Shown piece by piece: positions 1-8,433 of a stretch of DNA of 53,123 nt. The stretch's first letter is position 1, and each line of letters begins with the position of its first letter. The stretch is from Sphingosinicella sp. YJ22 (GTDB lineage: Bacteria > Pseudomonadota > Alphaproteobacteria > Sphingomonadales > Sphingomonadaceae). Where the stretch lies: the NCBI RefSeq assembly GCF_011320075.1, contig NZ_JAANPA010000017.1, positions 1 to 53,123 on the forward strand. Reading direction: 5' to 3'. The position numbers were made by a program, and so were the translations under genes. A model generated the notes under the pieces. The model was not told where the DNA came from. It saw nothing but the letters and a program-made list of their open reading frames with translations, and searched no databases.

Positions 1-1946
1 CGGCGGCCGCGGCGGCGGCGGCGGCGGCGTCCGCCCTCGCCCCGCTCCTCGCGGTCCTCGCGGTCCTCGCGCTCTTCGCGCTGCTCGCGGCCACGCCGCT
101 TCGGCGCCGCCTCGGCCTCGGCCTCGGCTTCTTCCTCCTCGACCTCGTCCTCGATCTCGTCCTCGACCTCGTCGGCCTCGTCGATCATCGGCGTGGCGAC
201 GGCGGCGGGGCGGAAGGTCGGCGGCGGGCCCATCGATTCGACGCTCATGCGCGCGCCTTCGAGGGCCTCGTCGATGGCGACCTCGACCTGGACGCCGTAG
301 CGCGCCTCGACCTCGCCGATCTCCGAGCGCTTCTTGTTCAAAAGGTAGATCGCCGCCTCGCGGCCGGCGCGCAGGCGGATGATCGAGCCGCGGCCGCGCG
401 CGGCCTCGTCCTCGAGCATGCGCAGGGCCGACAGGCCGGCCGACGACGCGGTGCGCATCAGGCCGGTGCCCTCGCAATGCGCGCACGGCTTGGTCGACGC
501 TTCGAGAACGCCGGTGCGCAGGCGCTGGCGGCTCATTTCCATCAGGCCGAAGCTGGAGATGCGGCCGACCTGGATCCGGGCGCGATCGTTCTTCAGCGCC
601 TCCTTCATCGCCTTCTCGACCTTCCGGATATGGCCGTTCGACTCCATGTCGATGAAGTCGATGACGACGAGGCCGGCCATGTCGCGAAGCCTCAGCTGGC
701 GGGCGATCTCAGCCGCCGCCTCGAGGTTGGTCGCATAAGCGGTCTGCTCGATATTGTGCTCGCGGGTCGAGCGGCCCGAGTTGATGTCGATCGACACCAG
801 CGCCTCGGTCGGATTGATGACCAGGTAGCCGCCCGACTTCAGCTGAACCACCGGCTGGTACATGCCCGACAGCTGGTCCTCGACCCCGTGGCGCTGGAAC
901 AGCGGCACCGGGTCGGCATATTGCTTCACGCGCCGGACGTGGCTCGGCATCAGCAGCTTCATGAAGGCGCGGGCGTGGCGGTAGCCCTCGTCGCCCTCGA
1001 CCTGGATCTCGTCGATGTCGCGGCTGTAGATGTCGCGGATCGCGCGCTTGATGAGGTCGCTGTCCTGGTAGATCAGCGCCGGCGCTTCCGACTTCATCGT
1101 CGTCTCGCGGATCTCGTCCCACAGCCGGGCGAGATAGTCGAAGTCGCGCTTGATCTCGGTCTTGGTGCGCGACAGGCCCGCGGTGCGGACGATGATGCCC
1201 ATCGTCGACGGCAGGTTGAAGTCGGCCATGATCTGCTTGAGGCGCTTGCGGTCGGCGCCGTTCGAGATCTTCCGCGAAATGCCTCCGCCGTGCGACGTGT
1301 TCGGCATCAGCACGCAATAGCGGCCGGCGAGCGACATGTAGGTGGTCAGCGCCGCGCCCTTGTTGCCGCGCTCTTCCTTGACGACCTGGACGAGAAGCAC
1401 CTGGCGGCGCTTGATGACGTCCTGGATCTTGTAGCGGCGGCGCAGATTCTGGCGCTTGCGGCGGAGCGTCTCGACCGCGCTCTCGTCGCTGCCATTCTCG
1501 GCATCCTTCGGCGCGGGGGCCTCGCCATCACCGTCGGCGTCGCCGTCCTCGTCCTCGGACCGCTCCCGGGCGAAATCCTCGTCGGCCTCGACGACGCTTC
1601 CCTCGCCGTCCTCGTCATCGTCGAAATCGGCGGCGCGAAGCCGCGCTTCCTCCTCGGCATGCTCCATTTCCTCGCGGAGCAGCGCCTCGCGGTCCTCGCG
1701 CGGGATCTGGTAATAATCCGGGTGGATTTCGCTGAAGGCCAGGAAGCCGTGGCGGTTGCCGCCATAGTCGACGAACGCCGCCTGAAGCGACGGTTCGACC
1801 CTGGTTACCTTGGCGAGATAGATATTGCCCTTGAGCTGCTTGTGCTCGGCGGATTCGAAGTCGAATTCCTCGATCCGGTTACCTTTGACCACCGCGACCC
1901 GGGTTTCCTCCGGGTGGCGCGCGTCGACCAGCATGCGCATTGTCAT
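1..1946 (-). CDS. rne: Ribonuclease E (3' end cut off by window edge)
   Basis: Endoribonuclease that starts mRNA decay and processes rRNA and tRNA precursors; it acts in the cytoplasm as the scaffold of the RNA degradosome. The reading frame starts MTMRMLVDARHPEE and runs through an S1 RNA-binding domain (from about residue 36), the RNase E/G fold, the metal-site motifs SIDINSG (about residue 385) and IDFIDME (about 430), and the zinc-link CAHCEGTG (about 487). After that it becomes acidic and then Arg-rich, as expected for the degradosome tail; the stop codon lies outside the window. An acidic insert of about 70 residues interrupts the S1 domain, as in other alphaproteobacterial RNase E. I chose the ATG at 1946 because GGAGA lies 8 bases upstream; two further in-frame ATGs follow within 12 bases. 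The gene is divergent from the amidase operon. Confidence 0.95.
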   Translation of the reverse strand, partial: MTMRMLVDARHPEETRVAVVKGNRIEEFDFESAEHKQLKGNIYLAKVTRVEPSLQAAFVDYGGNRHGFLAFSEIHPDYYQIPREDREALLREEMEHAEEEARLRAADFDDDEDGEGSVVEADEDFARERSEDEDGDADGDGEAPAPKDAENGSDESAVETLRRKRQNLRRRYKIQDVIKRRQVLLVQVVKEERGNKGAALTTYMSLAGRYCVLMPNTSHGGGISRKISNGADRKRLKQIMADFNLPSTMGIIVRTAGLSRTKTEIKRDFDYLARLWDEIRETTMKSEAPALIYQDSDLIKRAIRDIYSRDIDEIQVEGDEGYRHARAFMKLLMPSHVRRVKQYADPVPLFQRHGVEDQLSGMYQPVVQLKSGGYLVINPTEALVSIDINSGRSTREHNIEQTAYATNLEAAAEIARQLRLRDMAGLVVIDFIDMESNGHIRKVEKAMKEALKNDRARIQVGRISSFGLMEMSRQRLRTGVLEASTKPCAHCEGTGLMRTASSAGLSALRMLEDEAARGRGSIIRLRAGREAAIYLLNKKRSEIGEVEARYGVQVEVAIDEALEGARMSVESMGPPPTFRPAAVATPMIDEADEVEDEIEDEVEEEEAEAEAEAAPKRRGREQREEREDREDREERGEGGRRRRRRRGR

Positions 1947-2399
1947 TATGATGTCTCCACGCGCGCACCCAGGCCTGAGACAGGAAGGGGCGCACGCGCT
2001 CGATTGTGGACGGCCGCGCGGCAAATGGCAGCGGCGCGGACGATGTCCGGTTGCTAAGGAAATCGGCTTTCATGACTGCGGTGCGGCGGCCGGTTTGAGA
2101 GACCGGCGAAATGCCCCAAGCGTGCGGGCCCGCGGGTGCGGGTCGCATCAGCTCAGTGGGGAAATGCCTCATGCAGCGGTGAACCTAAACGAAACTGCGT
2201 CGCGAGCGGTGAGCCAGGGCGTCTTTCCCTCGGCTGCACGTCGGACTAGGCTTGCTAGCATCCATGTGGAGGGCGGGCAACCGCTTGGGAAGGGCGAAAG
2301 CGGGAAAATGGCCGGATTGAGACGGATAGCGGACGGCGCAAAGGAGCCATCTCAAATGGCCCGCCCAGCAGAAGGCGCGATCAGGAAGAGCGCGCTGCG
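1947..2399. other. Intergenic region upstream of rne
   Basis: About 450 bases between the divergent rne and lipoprotein genes. It is visibly less GC-rich than the flanking genes and contains no reading frame I would support on either strand. It must hold the rne promoter and 5' leader. Long rne leaders that mediate autoregulation are known in enterobacteria, but I see no hairpin here that I can confidently equate with that element. Confidence 0.5.
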
Positions 2400-2702
2400 G
2401 TGAGAGCAGGAAGGGCTAAAGCTTCTTCTCTGCTCGCGTTGATCCTGCTCGGCATGTGCTCGTGCTCCCACCCGCGACCAAGCGCACGGTATGAGAACGT
2501 CGAGACGTGGGTCGTCGGGTATGTTGAGATGGATGAAGATCGAAACCTAACGTTCCATTTCGCCGTCCGGAATTCGCTCGGCGATACCGGACGGGGGCAT
2601 CGATTTCTTAAGCCGGGCGATCCCGGATATGACGATATTCTGCGGGCAGTGGAGCCTATCAGTCCGGGGGAATCCCGGCCTTATCGATCTCGGCCCCACT
2701 AA
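2400..2702 (+). CDS. Small putative lipoprotein
   Basis: Predicted secreted protein of 100 residues with unknown function. A positively charged start (MRAGRAKAS) is followed by a hydrophobic stretch and cysteines at residues 20 and 22 (LLGMCSC), which suggests a lipoprotein signal although the lipobox is not canonical. The mature part ends with a PGDPGYDDILR motif and PGES that I recall from short hypothetical proteins of sphingomonads. The start is GTG at 2400 with AGGAAGAG about 10 bases upstream. Its TAA overlaps the ATG of the amidase gene by one base, so translation is probably coupled. Codon use is less GC-biased than in all neighbours, which may mean recent acquisition or weak selection. 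Confidence 0.6.
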   Translation: MRAGRAKASSLLALILLGMCSCSHPRPSARYENVETWVVGYVEMDEDRNLTFHFAVRNSLGDTGRGHRFLKPGDPGYDDILRAVEPISPGESRPYRSRPH

Positions 2703-3556
2703 TGACCTGGCTCGTCGCATTCCTCCTCTCGCTGTTCGGCCTCGGCCAGCCCGGCGACGCTGACCCGGGCTCGGCCGGCAGCGCCGTGACCCTGCCGATC
2801 CAGTCGAGCGGCGCCGAGGGCCCGCTTCCGGCCCTGACCGAGGCACGCGGCGACGATCCTCCGGTGGTGGTGATCGACCCGGGCCATGGCGGCCGCGATC
2901 CCGGCGCCCCCGCCGCGATGGCCGGCCTCTACGAAAAGCAGGTGACCCTCGCCCTCGCCCGGGCGATCCGCGACGAGCTCGCCGCGTCGGGCCGGGTGCG
3001 CGTCGCCCTCACCCGCGACGACGACCGCTTCATTCCGCTCGAGGGCCGCTACTCGATCGCCCGCCGGCTCGGCGCCGACCTGTTCATCTCGCTCCACGCC
3101 GACGCCGCGCCGAGCAACGACGCCGCCCGCGGCGCCACCATCTACACCTTGTCGGAGGTCGCCTCCGACCGCGAGGCCGCCCTCCTCGCCCAGCAGCAGA
3201 ACGCCTCCGACGCGATCGGCGGCGTGACGATGAGCCGCGATCCCAACGTCAACCTCATCCTCGTCGACCTCGCCCAGCGCGAGTCGATGGAGGCGAGCGC
3301 CCGCTTCGCCCAGATCCTCCACCGCGAGGCGTCATCGACGATCCGCTTCCAGGACGACTGGCACCGCTTCGCCGCCTTCATCGTGCTGAAGGCGCCCGAC
3401 ATCCCCTCGGTCCTGTTCGAAAGCGGCTACGTCACCAACGCGGAGGACGTCGCCTACCTCACCTCCCCCGAAGGCCGCACCCAAATCGCCACCGGCCTCC
3501 GCCGCGCCATCGAAGCCCATTTCGCCCGCCGCTTCCTCACCCGGCAGGCGGGCTGA
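2702..3556 (+). CDS. N-acetylmuramoyl-L-alanine amidase (Amidase_3)
   Basis: Zinc amidase that cuts the bond between N-acetylmuramic acid and the L-alanine of the stem peptide, acting in the periplasm during cell separation. The protein is 284 residues with a short hydrophobic N-terminus (about residues 3-14) that could be a signal peptide. The Amidase_3 domain follows from about residue 55: IDPGHGG with zinc ligand His62, Glu78, SLHAD with His132, and the catalytic Glu240 in LFESGYVTN. It lacks an AMIN targeting domain, so it is the short form. Its start overlaps the stop of the upstream lipoprotein gene. Amidase followed by PBP1A and prfB is a common alphaproteobacterial order; here two minus-strand genes sit between amidase and PBP1A. 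Confidence 0.93.
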   Translation: MTWLVAFLLSLFGLGQPGDADPGSAGSAVTLPIQSSGAEGPLPALTEARGDDPPVVVIDPGHGGRDPGAPAAMAGLYEKQVTLALARAIRDELAASGRVRVALTRDDDRFIPLEGRYSIARRLGADLFISLHADAAPSNDAARGATIYTLSEVASDREAALLAQQQNASDAIGGVTMSRDPNVNLILVDLAQRESMEASARFAQILHREASSTIRFQDDWHRFAAFIVLKAPDIPSVLFESGYVTNAEDVAYLTSPEGRTQIATGLRRAIEAHFARRFLTRQAG

Positions 3557-4087
3557 TCAGGCGGGGACGTAGGTCAGCCTGATCACGTCCTCGCCCATCG
3601 GCTCGCAGCCCTCCAGCCGAAGCCGCGGCCGCGCTCCGGCGAAATAGGGATCGCCGCCGCCGAGCACGACCGGGTGGAGATAGATGCGATAGGCGTCGAT
3701 CAGCCCGAGCTCGGTCAGGCTGTGCGCAAGCTTCGGCCCGCCGACCTCGACCTCCCCGTCGACCTCGGCCTTGATCGTGCGCATCGCCCCCTCGAGGTCG
3801 CCGTCGACAAGCGTCGCATTGGGCCCGACCGACGTCAGCGACCGCGACACCACCCATTTGTGCTGCCCCCGCCACGCCTCGGCGAATTCGCGCTCCGCCT
3901 CGCCCCACTCGGGATGATCCTCGTCCCAATAGCGCATGATCTCATACAGCCGGCGCCCGTAAACACCCCCCACCTGCTCCCGCGCCTGCTCGATGAAGTG
4001 CCGAAAGAGCGCCGGCCCCGGCGCGAACCCCTCATGGTCGACATAGCCGTCCAGCGACTGGTTCATCCCAAAGACAAGCTTCGCCAT
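3557..4087 (-). CDS. Dihydrofolate reductase / RibD C-terminal family protein
   Basis: Protein of 176 residues in the RibD C-terminal (dihydrofolate reductase-like) fold, typically NADPH-dependent reductases of unknown substrate (the YyaP/YwjB group). Visible family features are the start MAKLVFGMNQSLDGYV, a WVVSRSLTSV strand-turn, the nucleotide-binding EVGGPKLAHSL and the C-terminal HPVVLGGGDPYF. I chose ATG at 4087 because GGGGAGAA lies about 10 bases upstream; the frame stays open further upstream but runs into a palindromic repeat. Its stop codon abuts that of the amidase gene tail to tail, with no intergenic base. Confidence 0.85.
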   Translation of the reverse strand: MAKLVFGMNQSLDGYVDHEGFAPGPALFRHFIEQAREQVGGVYGRRLYEIMRYWDEDHPEWGEAEREFAEAWRGQHKWVVSRSLTSVGPNATLVDGDLEGAMRTIKAEVDGEVEVGGPKLAHSLTELGLIDAYRIYLHPVVLGGGDPYFAGARPRLRLEGCEPMGEDVIRLTYVPA

Positions 4088-4166
4088 GCCGCCGATTCTC
4101 CCCTCAGGGCGCGCCAGGATAACCTCAATCCCCGCCCCGCGGCAGGGCGGACGCGAGCCTTTCGGA

Positions 4167-4196
4167 GCGTCCGCTTTCGACCCATTGCGGACATTA
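4167..4196. repeat. Palindromic intergenic repeat, copy 1 (imperfect)
   Basis: Imperfect inverted repeat with arms GTCCGCTTT and ATTGCGGAC around a short centre. It matches the perfect copy at 4421-4450 in both arms. The stop codon of the small zinc-ribbon gene lies inside its right end. Elements of this type recur between genes of many alphaproteobacteria. Confidence 0.7.
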
Positions 4197-4400
4197 GGGG
4201 AGGGACGCATCCGAGTAGAGGTGCTTCGCTTCTTCCACACTGACGATCCGCGCATCGCGCAGCGTCTCATGCCACAGTGTTCCGCAGCGCTCGCACCGCT
4301 TGAGAAACGTGGGGCCGTGCTCGTGAACGGCAACTTGCTGGAAGCGCTCGAACGGCGCGTGATACCCTACCTGACAGGCGTTGCAGAGTTCGTTGGTCAT
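4194..4400 (-). CDS. Small zinc-ribbon-like protein
   Basis: Predicted 68-residue cytoplasmic protein of unknown function. Two CxxC pairs, CNAC at residues 6-9 and CERC at about 36-39 followed by GTLW, suggest one bound zinc ion. The region between them is His-rich (YHAPF, VHEHG). It starts with ATG at 4400. The only gene between the two palindromic repeats, it has a lower GC content than the genes around it. I do not recognise the family with confidence; similar CERCGT-x-W proteins are seen as small accessory or immunity-like proteins, but this is only a guess. Confidence 0.55.
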   Translation of the reverse strand: MTNELCNACQVGYHAPFERFQQVAVHEHGPTFLKRCERCGTLWHETLRDARIVSVEEAKHLYSDASLP

Positions 4401-4420
4401 GGATCTACAGTGCCGCGCCT

Positions 4421-4450
4421 AATGTCCGCTTTCCACCCAAAGCGGACATT
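4421..4450. repeat. Palindromic intergenic repeat, copy 2 (perfect)
   Basis: Perfect inverted repeat: arms AATGTCCGCTTT and AAAGCGGACATT (12 bp each) around a 6-base loop CCACCC. It lies just upstream of the ATG of the small zinc-ribbon gene and about 100 bases before PBP1A. Together with the copy at 4167-4196 it brackets the small gene. Confidence 0.85.
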
Positions 4451-4549
4451 CGGACAGGCTGCGTGACGCGGTGACGGTCGCGACTTTCCGCGGGACTCGG
4501 TTCCTACGCGCTTCCCGCTCCGACCGGCTTCGGCTAAACCGCGCTCCAA

Positions 4550-7144
4550 ATGGCAGATGCAGACACTCCGACCGAACGGCTGACGCTCCGGCGCGGCGGC
4601 CTCACGCGCTTCACCGAATGGACCCGCGAACTCGGCGACAAATATGCGCCGCAGACCGAGCGGATTCGCGGCCTGTGGGGCCGGCGCTGGTTCAAGGTCC
4701 TCGCAATCCTCGCGCTTCTGCCGGTCATCGCCTACGCGGCCTTGTGGATCATCTTCGCGCGCGACCTGCCCTCGGCTTCGACCCTGCTCGAATATCAGCC
4801 GGCGCTGCCGACCTATGTCCGCGACGCCAACGGCGCGACGGTCCAGAGCTTCGCCCGCGAGCGCCGGGTCCAGCTCGCCTATGACGAATATCCCCAGCAG
4901 CTGATCGACGCCTTCGTGTCGTCGGAGGACCGCACCTTCTTCAGCCACAACGGCATCGACTGGCCGGGCACGATCGGCGCGGTGTTCGACTATGCCAGCA
5001 AGGCGGGCAGCGGCGAGCGCGCCCGCGGCGGCTCGACGATCACCCAGCAGGTCGCCAAGAATTTGATCCTCGGCGACGAATATTCGGTGACTCGGAAAAT
5101 CCGCGAGGCGTTCCTCGCCCGCCGGATCGAGGCGACTCTGACCAAGGAGCAGATCCTCGAGCTCTACCTCAACCAGATCTTCCTCGGCCGTAACGCCTAT
5201 GGCGTTCAGGCCGCGGCGCGCGCCTATTTCGACAAGGACGTCCACCAGCTCGCGCTTCACGAGATCGCGTTCATCGCCGGCTTGCCCCAGGCGCCGAGCA
5301 CCTATGAGCCGCGCCGCAACCTCGAGCTCGCGACCCGCCGGCGCAACTATGTGCTCGAGCAGATGGAGCGCAACGGCAACATCACCGCCGCCCAGCGCGC
5401 CGAGGCCGTCGCCCAGCCGCTGACCACCGCCGACGGGCCGAGCACCACCGTCCGCAACGTCGGCGGCTATTATATGGAAGAGGTCCGCCGCCAGCTCATC
5501 CAGCAGTTCGGCGAGAATGCCGAGGCCGGCCCGAACAGCGTCTATGCCGGCGGCCTGTGGGTGCGCACCGGCTACGATCCGGTCATGCAGCAGGCGGCCG
5601 AGACCGCGCTTCGCGACGGCCTGAGGCGCTACGAGGCCGGCCGCGGCTGGCGCGACCCGGGCCTGTCGATCGACGTCGACGGCAATTGGCGCCAGCAGCT
5701 CGCCGTCGCCCAGTTCGGAGTCGGCTATGACGACTGGCGCTCGGCCGTCGTGCTGTCGAAGAGCGGCGATTCCGCCCGGATCGGCTTCACCGACGGAAGC
5801 ACCGGCACCCTGCCCGCGGGCCTCGCCTCGATGCCCCGGCGCGGCACCGGCCAGAGCGCGTTCAGCGCGCTTCGCCCCGGCGCGATCATCGCGGTCGAGC
5901 GCGAAGGCGACAATTGGGCGCTTCGCTCCATCCCCGAGGTCGGCGGTGGCATGGTCGTCGAGGAAGTCGGCACCGGCCGCATCCGCGCCATGCAGGGCGG
6001 CTGGGACGTGCGCGGCTCCAACTTCAACCGCGCGACGCAGGCCCAGCGCCAGCCCGGCTCGACCTTCAAGCCGATCGTCTACGCCGCCGCGCTCGCCGAC
6101 GGCGGCATGACCCCGGCCTCGATCATCCTCGACGCGCCCTTCTGCACCAACGACGGCACGACCAATAAGTGCTTCCGCAACTTCTCGGGCGGCTATGCCG
6201 GCCCGCAGACGATGCGCTGGGGTCTCGAGCAGTCGCGCAACCTGATGACCGTGCGCGCCGCCAACCAGGTCGGCATGGACCGCATCATCCGCCTCGCCCG
6301 CAGCATGGGCGTCGGGGACTATCGCTCGACGCCCTATCTGTCGCTCGCGCTCGGCGCCGGCGACACCACGGTCGCGGCGATGACCCACGCCTTCGCGACC
6401 TTCGCCAATCACGGCCGCTCGGTGACTCCGCACCTGATCGATTACGTCCAGGACAGGACCGGCCGGGTCATCTTCCGAGCCGACAATCGCTGCCAGCAGA
6501 TGGGCAATTGCAACGCGCCCGACTGGGACGGCCGGGCGATGCCGCGCCCGCCGGTCGCCGGCCGCCAGGTCGTCGACCCGCTCACCGCCTATCAGGTCGT
6601 CCACATGCTCGAAGGCGTGGTCGAGCGCGGCACCGCGACCAGCCTGCGCGTGCTCGAGCGGCCCTTGTTCGGCAAGACCGGAACGACCACCGGCCCGACC
6701 AACGTGTGGTTCGTCGGCGGCTCGGCCGACATCGTCGCCGGAATCTATATGGGCTTCGATCAGCCGCGGCCGATGGGCGGCTACGCCCAGGGCGGCACCC
6801 TCGCCGCGCCGATCTTCCGCGCCTTCGCCGAGACCGCCTTCGAGGGCATGCCGGTGGTGCCGTTCCGCGCGCCGGCCGGAATCCGCATGGTCCGCATCGA
6901 CCGGCGCACCGGCCGCCGGGTCCAGGGCGCTTGGCCGTCGGGCGAGGACCCGCGCGCCGCGGTCATCTGGGAGGCGTTCAAGCCGGAAAGCGAGCCGCGG
7001 CGCACCATCCAGAGCCAGGAAGTCCAGCTCGCCGCCGAGCAGGCCCGCCGCCCGCGCGCCCGCGCCGGGACCCGCTCGACAAACCAGTCGACCGAGCGCA
7101 ACCCCGACAGCACCTTCTTGCAAGACCAGGGGGGCATATATTAG
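4550..7144 (+). CDS. mrcA: Penicillin-binding protein 1A (bifunctional transglycosylase/transpeptidase)
   Basis: Class A PBP that polymerises glycan strands from lipid II and cross-links the stem peptides in the periplasm. The 864-residue protein has a cytoplasmic N-terminus, one membrane anchor (about residues 48-70), a glycosyltransferase-51 domain with EDRTFFSH (catalytic Glu126) and GGSTITQQVAKN (160-171), an intervening OB-like region, and a transpeptidase domain with S504-T-F-K507, S562-R-N564 and K709-T-G-T. The C-terminal tail is Arg- and Pro-rich and probably disordered. Length and motif order are normal for the family. No strong ribosome binding site precedes ATG 4550. It is followed on the same strand by a REP pair and prfB. 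Confidence 0.96.
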   Translation: MADADTPTERLTLRRGGLTRFTEWTRELGDKYAPQTERIRGLWGRRWFKVLAILALLPVIAYAALWIIFARDLPSASTLLEYQPALPTYVRDANGATVQSFARERRVQLAYDEYPQQLIDAFVSSEDRTFFSHNGIDWPGTIGAVFDYASKAGSGERARGGSTITQQVAKNLILGDEYSVTRKIREAFLARRIEATLTKEQILELYLNQIFLGRNAYGVQAAARAYFDKDVHQLALHEIAFIAGLPQAPSTYEPRRNLELATRRRNYVLEQMERNGNITAAQRAEAVAQPLTTADGPSTTVRNVGGYYMEEVRRQLIQQFGENAEAGPNSVYAGGLWVRTGYDPVMQQAAETALRDGLRRYEAGRGWRDPGLSIDVDGNWRQQLAVAQFGVGYDDWRSAVVLSKSGDSARIGFTDGSTGTLPAGLASMPRRGTGQSAFSALRPGAIIAVEREGDNWALRSIPEVGGGMVVEEVGTGRIRAMQGGWDVRGSNFNRATQAQRQPGSTFKPIVYAAALADGGMTPASIILDAPFCTNDGTTNKCFRNFSGGYAGPQTMRWGLEQSRNLMTVRAANQVGMDRIIRLARSMGVGDYRSTPYLSLALGAGDTTVAAMTHAFATFANHGRSVTPHLIDYVQDRTGRVIFRADNRCQQMGNCNAPDWDGRAMPRPPVAGRQVVDPLTAYQVVHMLEGVVERGTATSLRVLERPLFGKTGTTTGPTNVWFVGGSADIVAGIYMGFDQPRPMGGYAQGGTLAAPIFRAFAETAFEGMPVVPFRAPAGIRMVRIDRRTGRRVQGAWPSGEDPRAAVIWEAFKPESEPRRTIQSQEVQLAAEQARRPRARAGTRSTNQSTERNPDSTFLQDQGGIY

Positions 7145-7162
7145 GTCCGCCCCCAACCACGT

Positions 7163-7238
7163 CATTCCCGCGAAAGCGGGAATCCAGCTGACCTTCTAAC
7201 ATCGCCAAAGAAGCTGGATTCCCGCCTTCGCGGGAATG
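7163..7238. repeat. Inverted pair of REP-type palindromes
   Basis: Two 27-base copies in opposite orientation (7163-7189 and 7212-7238) that are reverse complements with a single mismatch, separated by 22 bases. Each half contains its own palindrome, TTCCCGCGAAAGCGGGAA or its variant. This is the widely distributed REP doublet (REPIN) form. It fills the space between mrcA and prfB and in RNA would form a long hairpin, which may stabilise or terminate the upstream message. Confidence 0.9.
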
Positions 7239-7257
7239 TCGGCAATGGAGACTTCCG

Positions 7258-8385
7258 ATGCGCGCCGAAGCGCAAGCCTATGCCGACCAGATCAATTCCG
7301 CGCTCGCCTTGCTGCGCCGCTTCCTCGACTGGGATCGCGCGCTGGCACGGCTCGACGAATTGAACGCGCGCGTCGAGGATCCGACCCTGTGGGATTCGCC
7401 CAAGGCCGCCCAGGAGGTGATGCGCGAGCGTCGCCGCCTCGACGAGGCGATCGGCGCCACCCGGGCGATCGAGAAGGAGCTCGCCGACACCGTCGAGCTG
7501 CTCGAAATGGCCGAGGCGGAAGGCGACGAGGAGCTCGCGACCGACGCGGTCAAATCGCTGGGCGAGCTCGCCGAGCGCGCCGAAAAGGACAAGGTCACCG
7601 CCCTCCTGGCCGGCGAGGCCGACGCCAACGACACCTATGTCGAGATCAATGCCGGTGCCGGCGGCACCGAGAGCAACGACTGGGCCGGCATGCTCAGCCG
7701 CATGTACCAGCGCTGGGCCGAGCGCCACGGCCTGAAGGTCGAGCTGGTCGACAGCCATGCCGGGGAGCAGGCGGGCATCAAGTCGGCGACTTTGCTGCTC
7801 AAGGGCGAGAACGCCTATGGCTATGCCAAGACCGAGAGCGGCGTCCACCGTCTCGTCCGCATCAGCCCCTATGACAGCTCGGCGCGGCGCCACACCAGCT
7901 TCGCCAGCGTGTGGGTCTATCCGGTCGTCGACGACGACATCGACATCGAGGTCAACGAGAGCGACCTCAAGATCGACACCTACCGCGCCTCCGGCGCCGG
8001 CGGCCAGCACGTCAACACCACCGACAGCGCTGTGCGCATCACCCATGTTCCGAGCGGAATCATCGTCGCCTGCCAGAACCAGCGCAGCCAGCACAAGAAC
8101 CGCGCCGAGGCGATGAAGATGCTGAAGGCGCGCCTCTACGAGGCCGAGCTTCAGAAGCGCGAGGCCGAGGCCAATGCGGTCAACGCCACCAAGACCGATA
8201 TCGGCTGGGGCCACCAGATCCGCTCCTACGTCCTTCAGCCCTATCAGCTGGTCAAGGACCTGCGCACCGGAGTCACCTCGACCGCGCCCGGCGACGTGCT
8301 CGACGGCGACCTCGACCGCTTCATGGCCGCGGCCCTGTCCCAGCGCGTCACCGGCGAGAAGGTCGACGTGGAGGACGTCGACTGA
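7258..8385 (+). CDS. prfB: Peptide chain release factor 2
   Basis: RF2 recognises UGA and UAA stop codons on the ribosome and triggers peptide release. The 375-residue protein has the coiled N-terminal domain, the codon-recognition tripeptide Ser203-Pro-Tyr205 in [15 protein letters not shown] (SPF in E. coli) and the catalytic GGQ (248-250) in [10 protein letters not shown]. There is no in-frame UGA: the position matching the E. coli frameshift site reads continuously as FLDWD, so autoregulation by programmed +1 frameshifting is absent. ATG 7258 has GGAG about 9 bases upstream. It lies just after the REP doublet that follows mrcA. Confidence 0.96.
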   Translation: MRAEAQAYADQINSALALLRRFLDWDRALARLDELNARVEDPTLWDSPKAAQEVMRERRRLDEAIGATRAIEKELADTVELLEMAEAEGDEELATDAVKSLGELAERAEKDKVTALLAGEADANDTYVEINAGAGGTESNDWAGMLSRMYQRWAERHGLKVELVDSHAGEQAGIKSATLLLKGENAYGYAKTESGVHRLVRISPYDSSARRHTSFASVWVYPVVDDDIDIEVNESDLKIDTYRASGAGGQHVNTTDSAVRITHVPSGIIVACQNQRSQHKNRAEAMKMLKARLYEAELQKREAEANAVNATKTDIGWGHQIRSYVLQPYQLVKDLRTGVTSTAPGDVLDGDLDRFMAAALSQRVTGEKVDVEDVD

Positions 8386-8433
8386 GACGGCGCCTCTCGA
8401 CTTCGCGCGTAACGAACGGATAGGACAGGCGCG

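Noticed and set aside
1-40. GGC/CGG triplet repeat at the window start
   Set aside because: It encodes the Arg/Gly-rich tail of RNase E on the minus strand, so it is coding low complexity and not a separate repeat element.
477-2057. Long plus-strand reading frame opposite RNase E
   Set aside because: It is the antisense shadow of a well-supported gene; its translation is low-complexity (many Ala, Val, Arg, Asp) without domains. High GC keeps such frames open.
4397-7165. A 922-residue minus-strand reading frame opposite PBP1A
   Set aside because: Covers the PBP1A coding region in antisense, ends in the palindromic repeats and has only Arg/Ala/Gly/Asp-biased sequence. No motif supports it.
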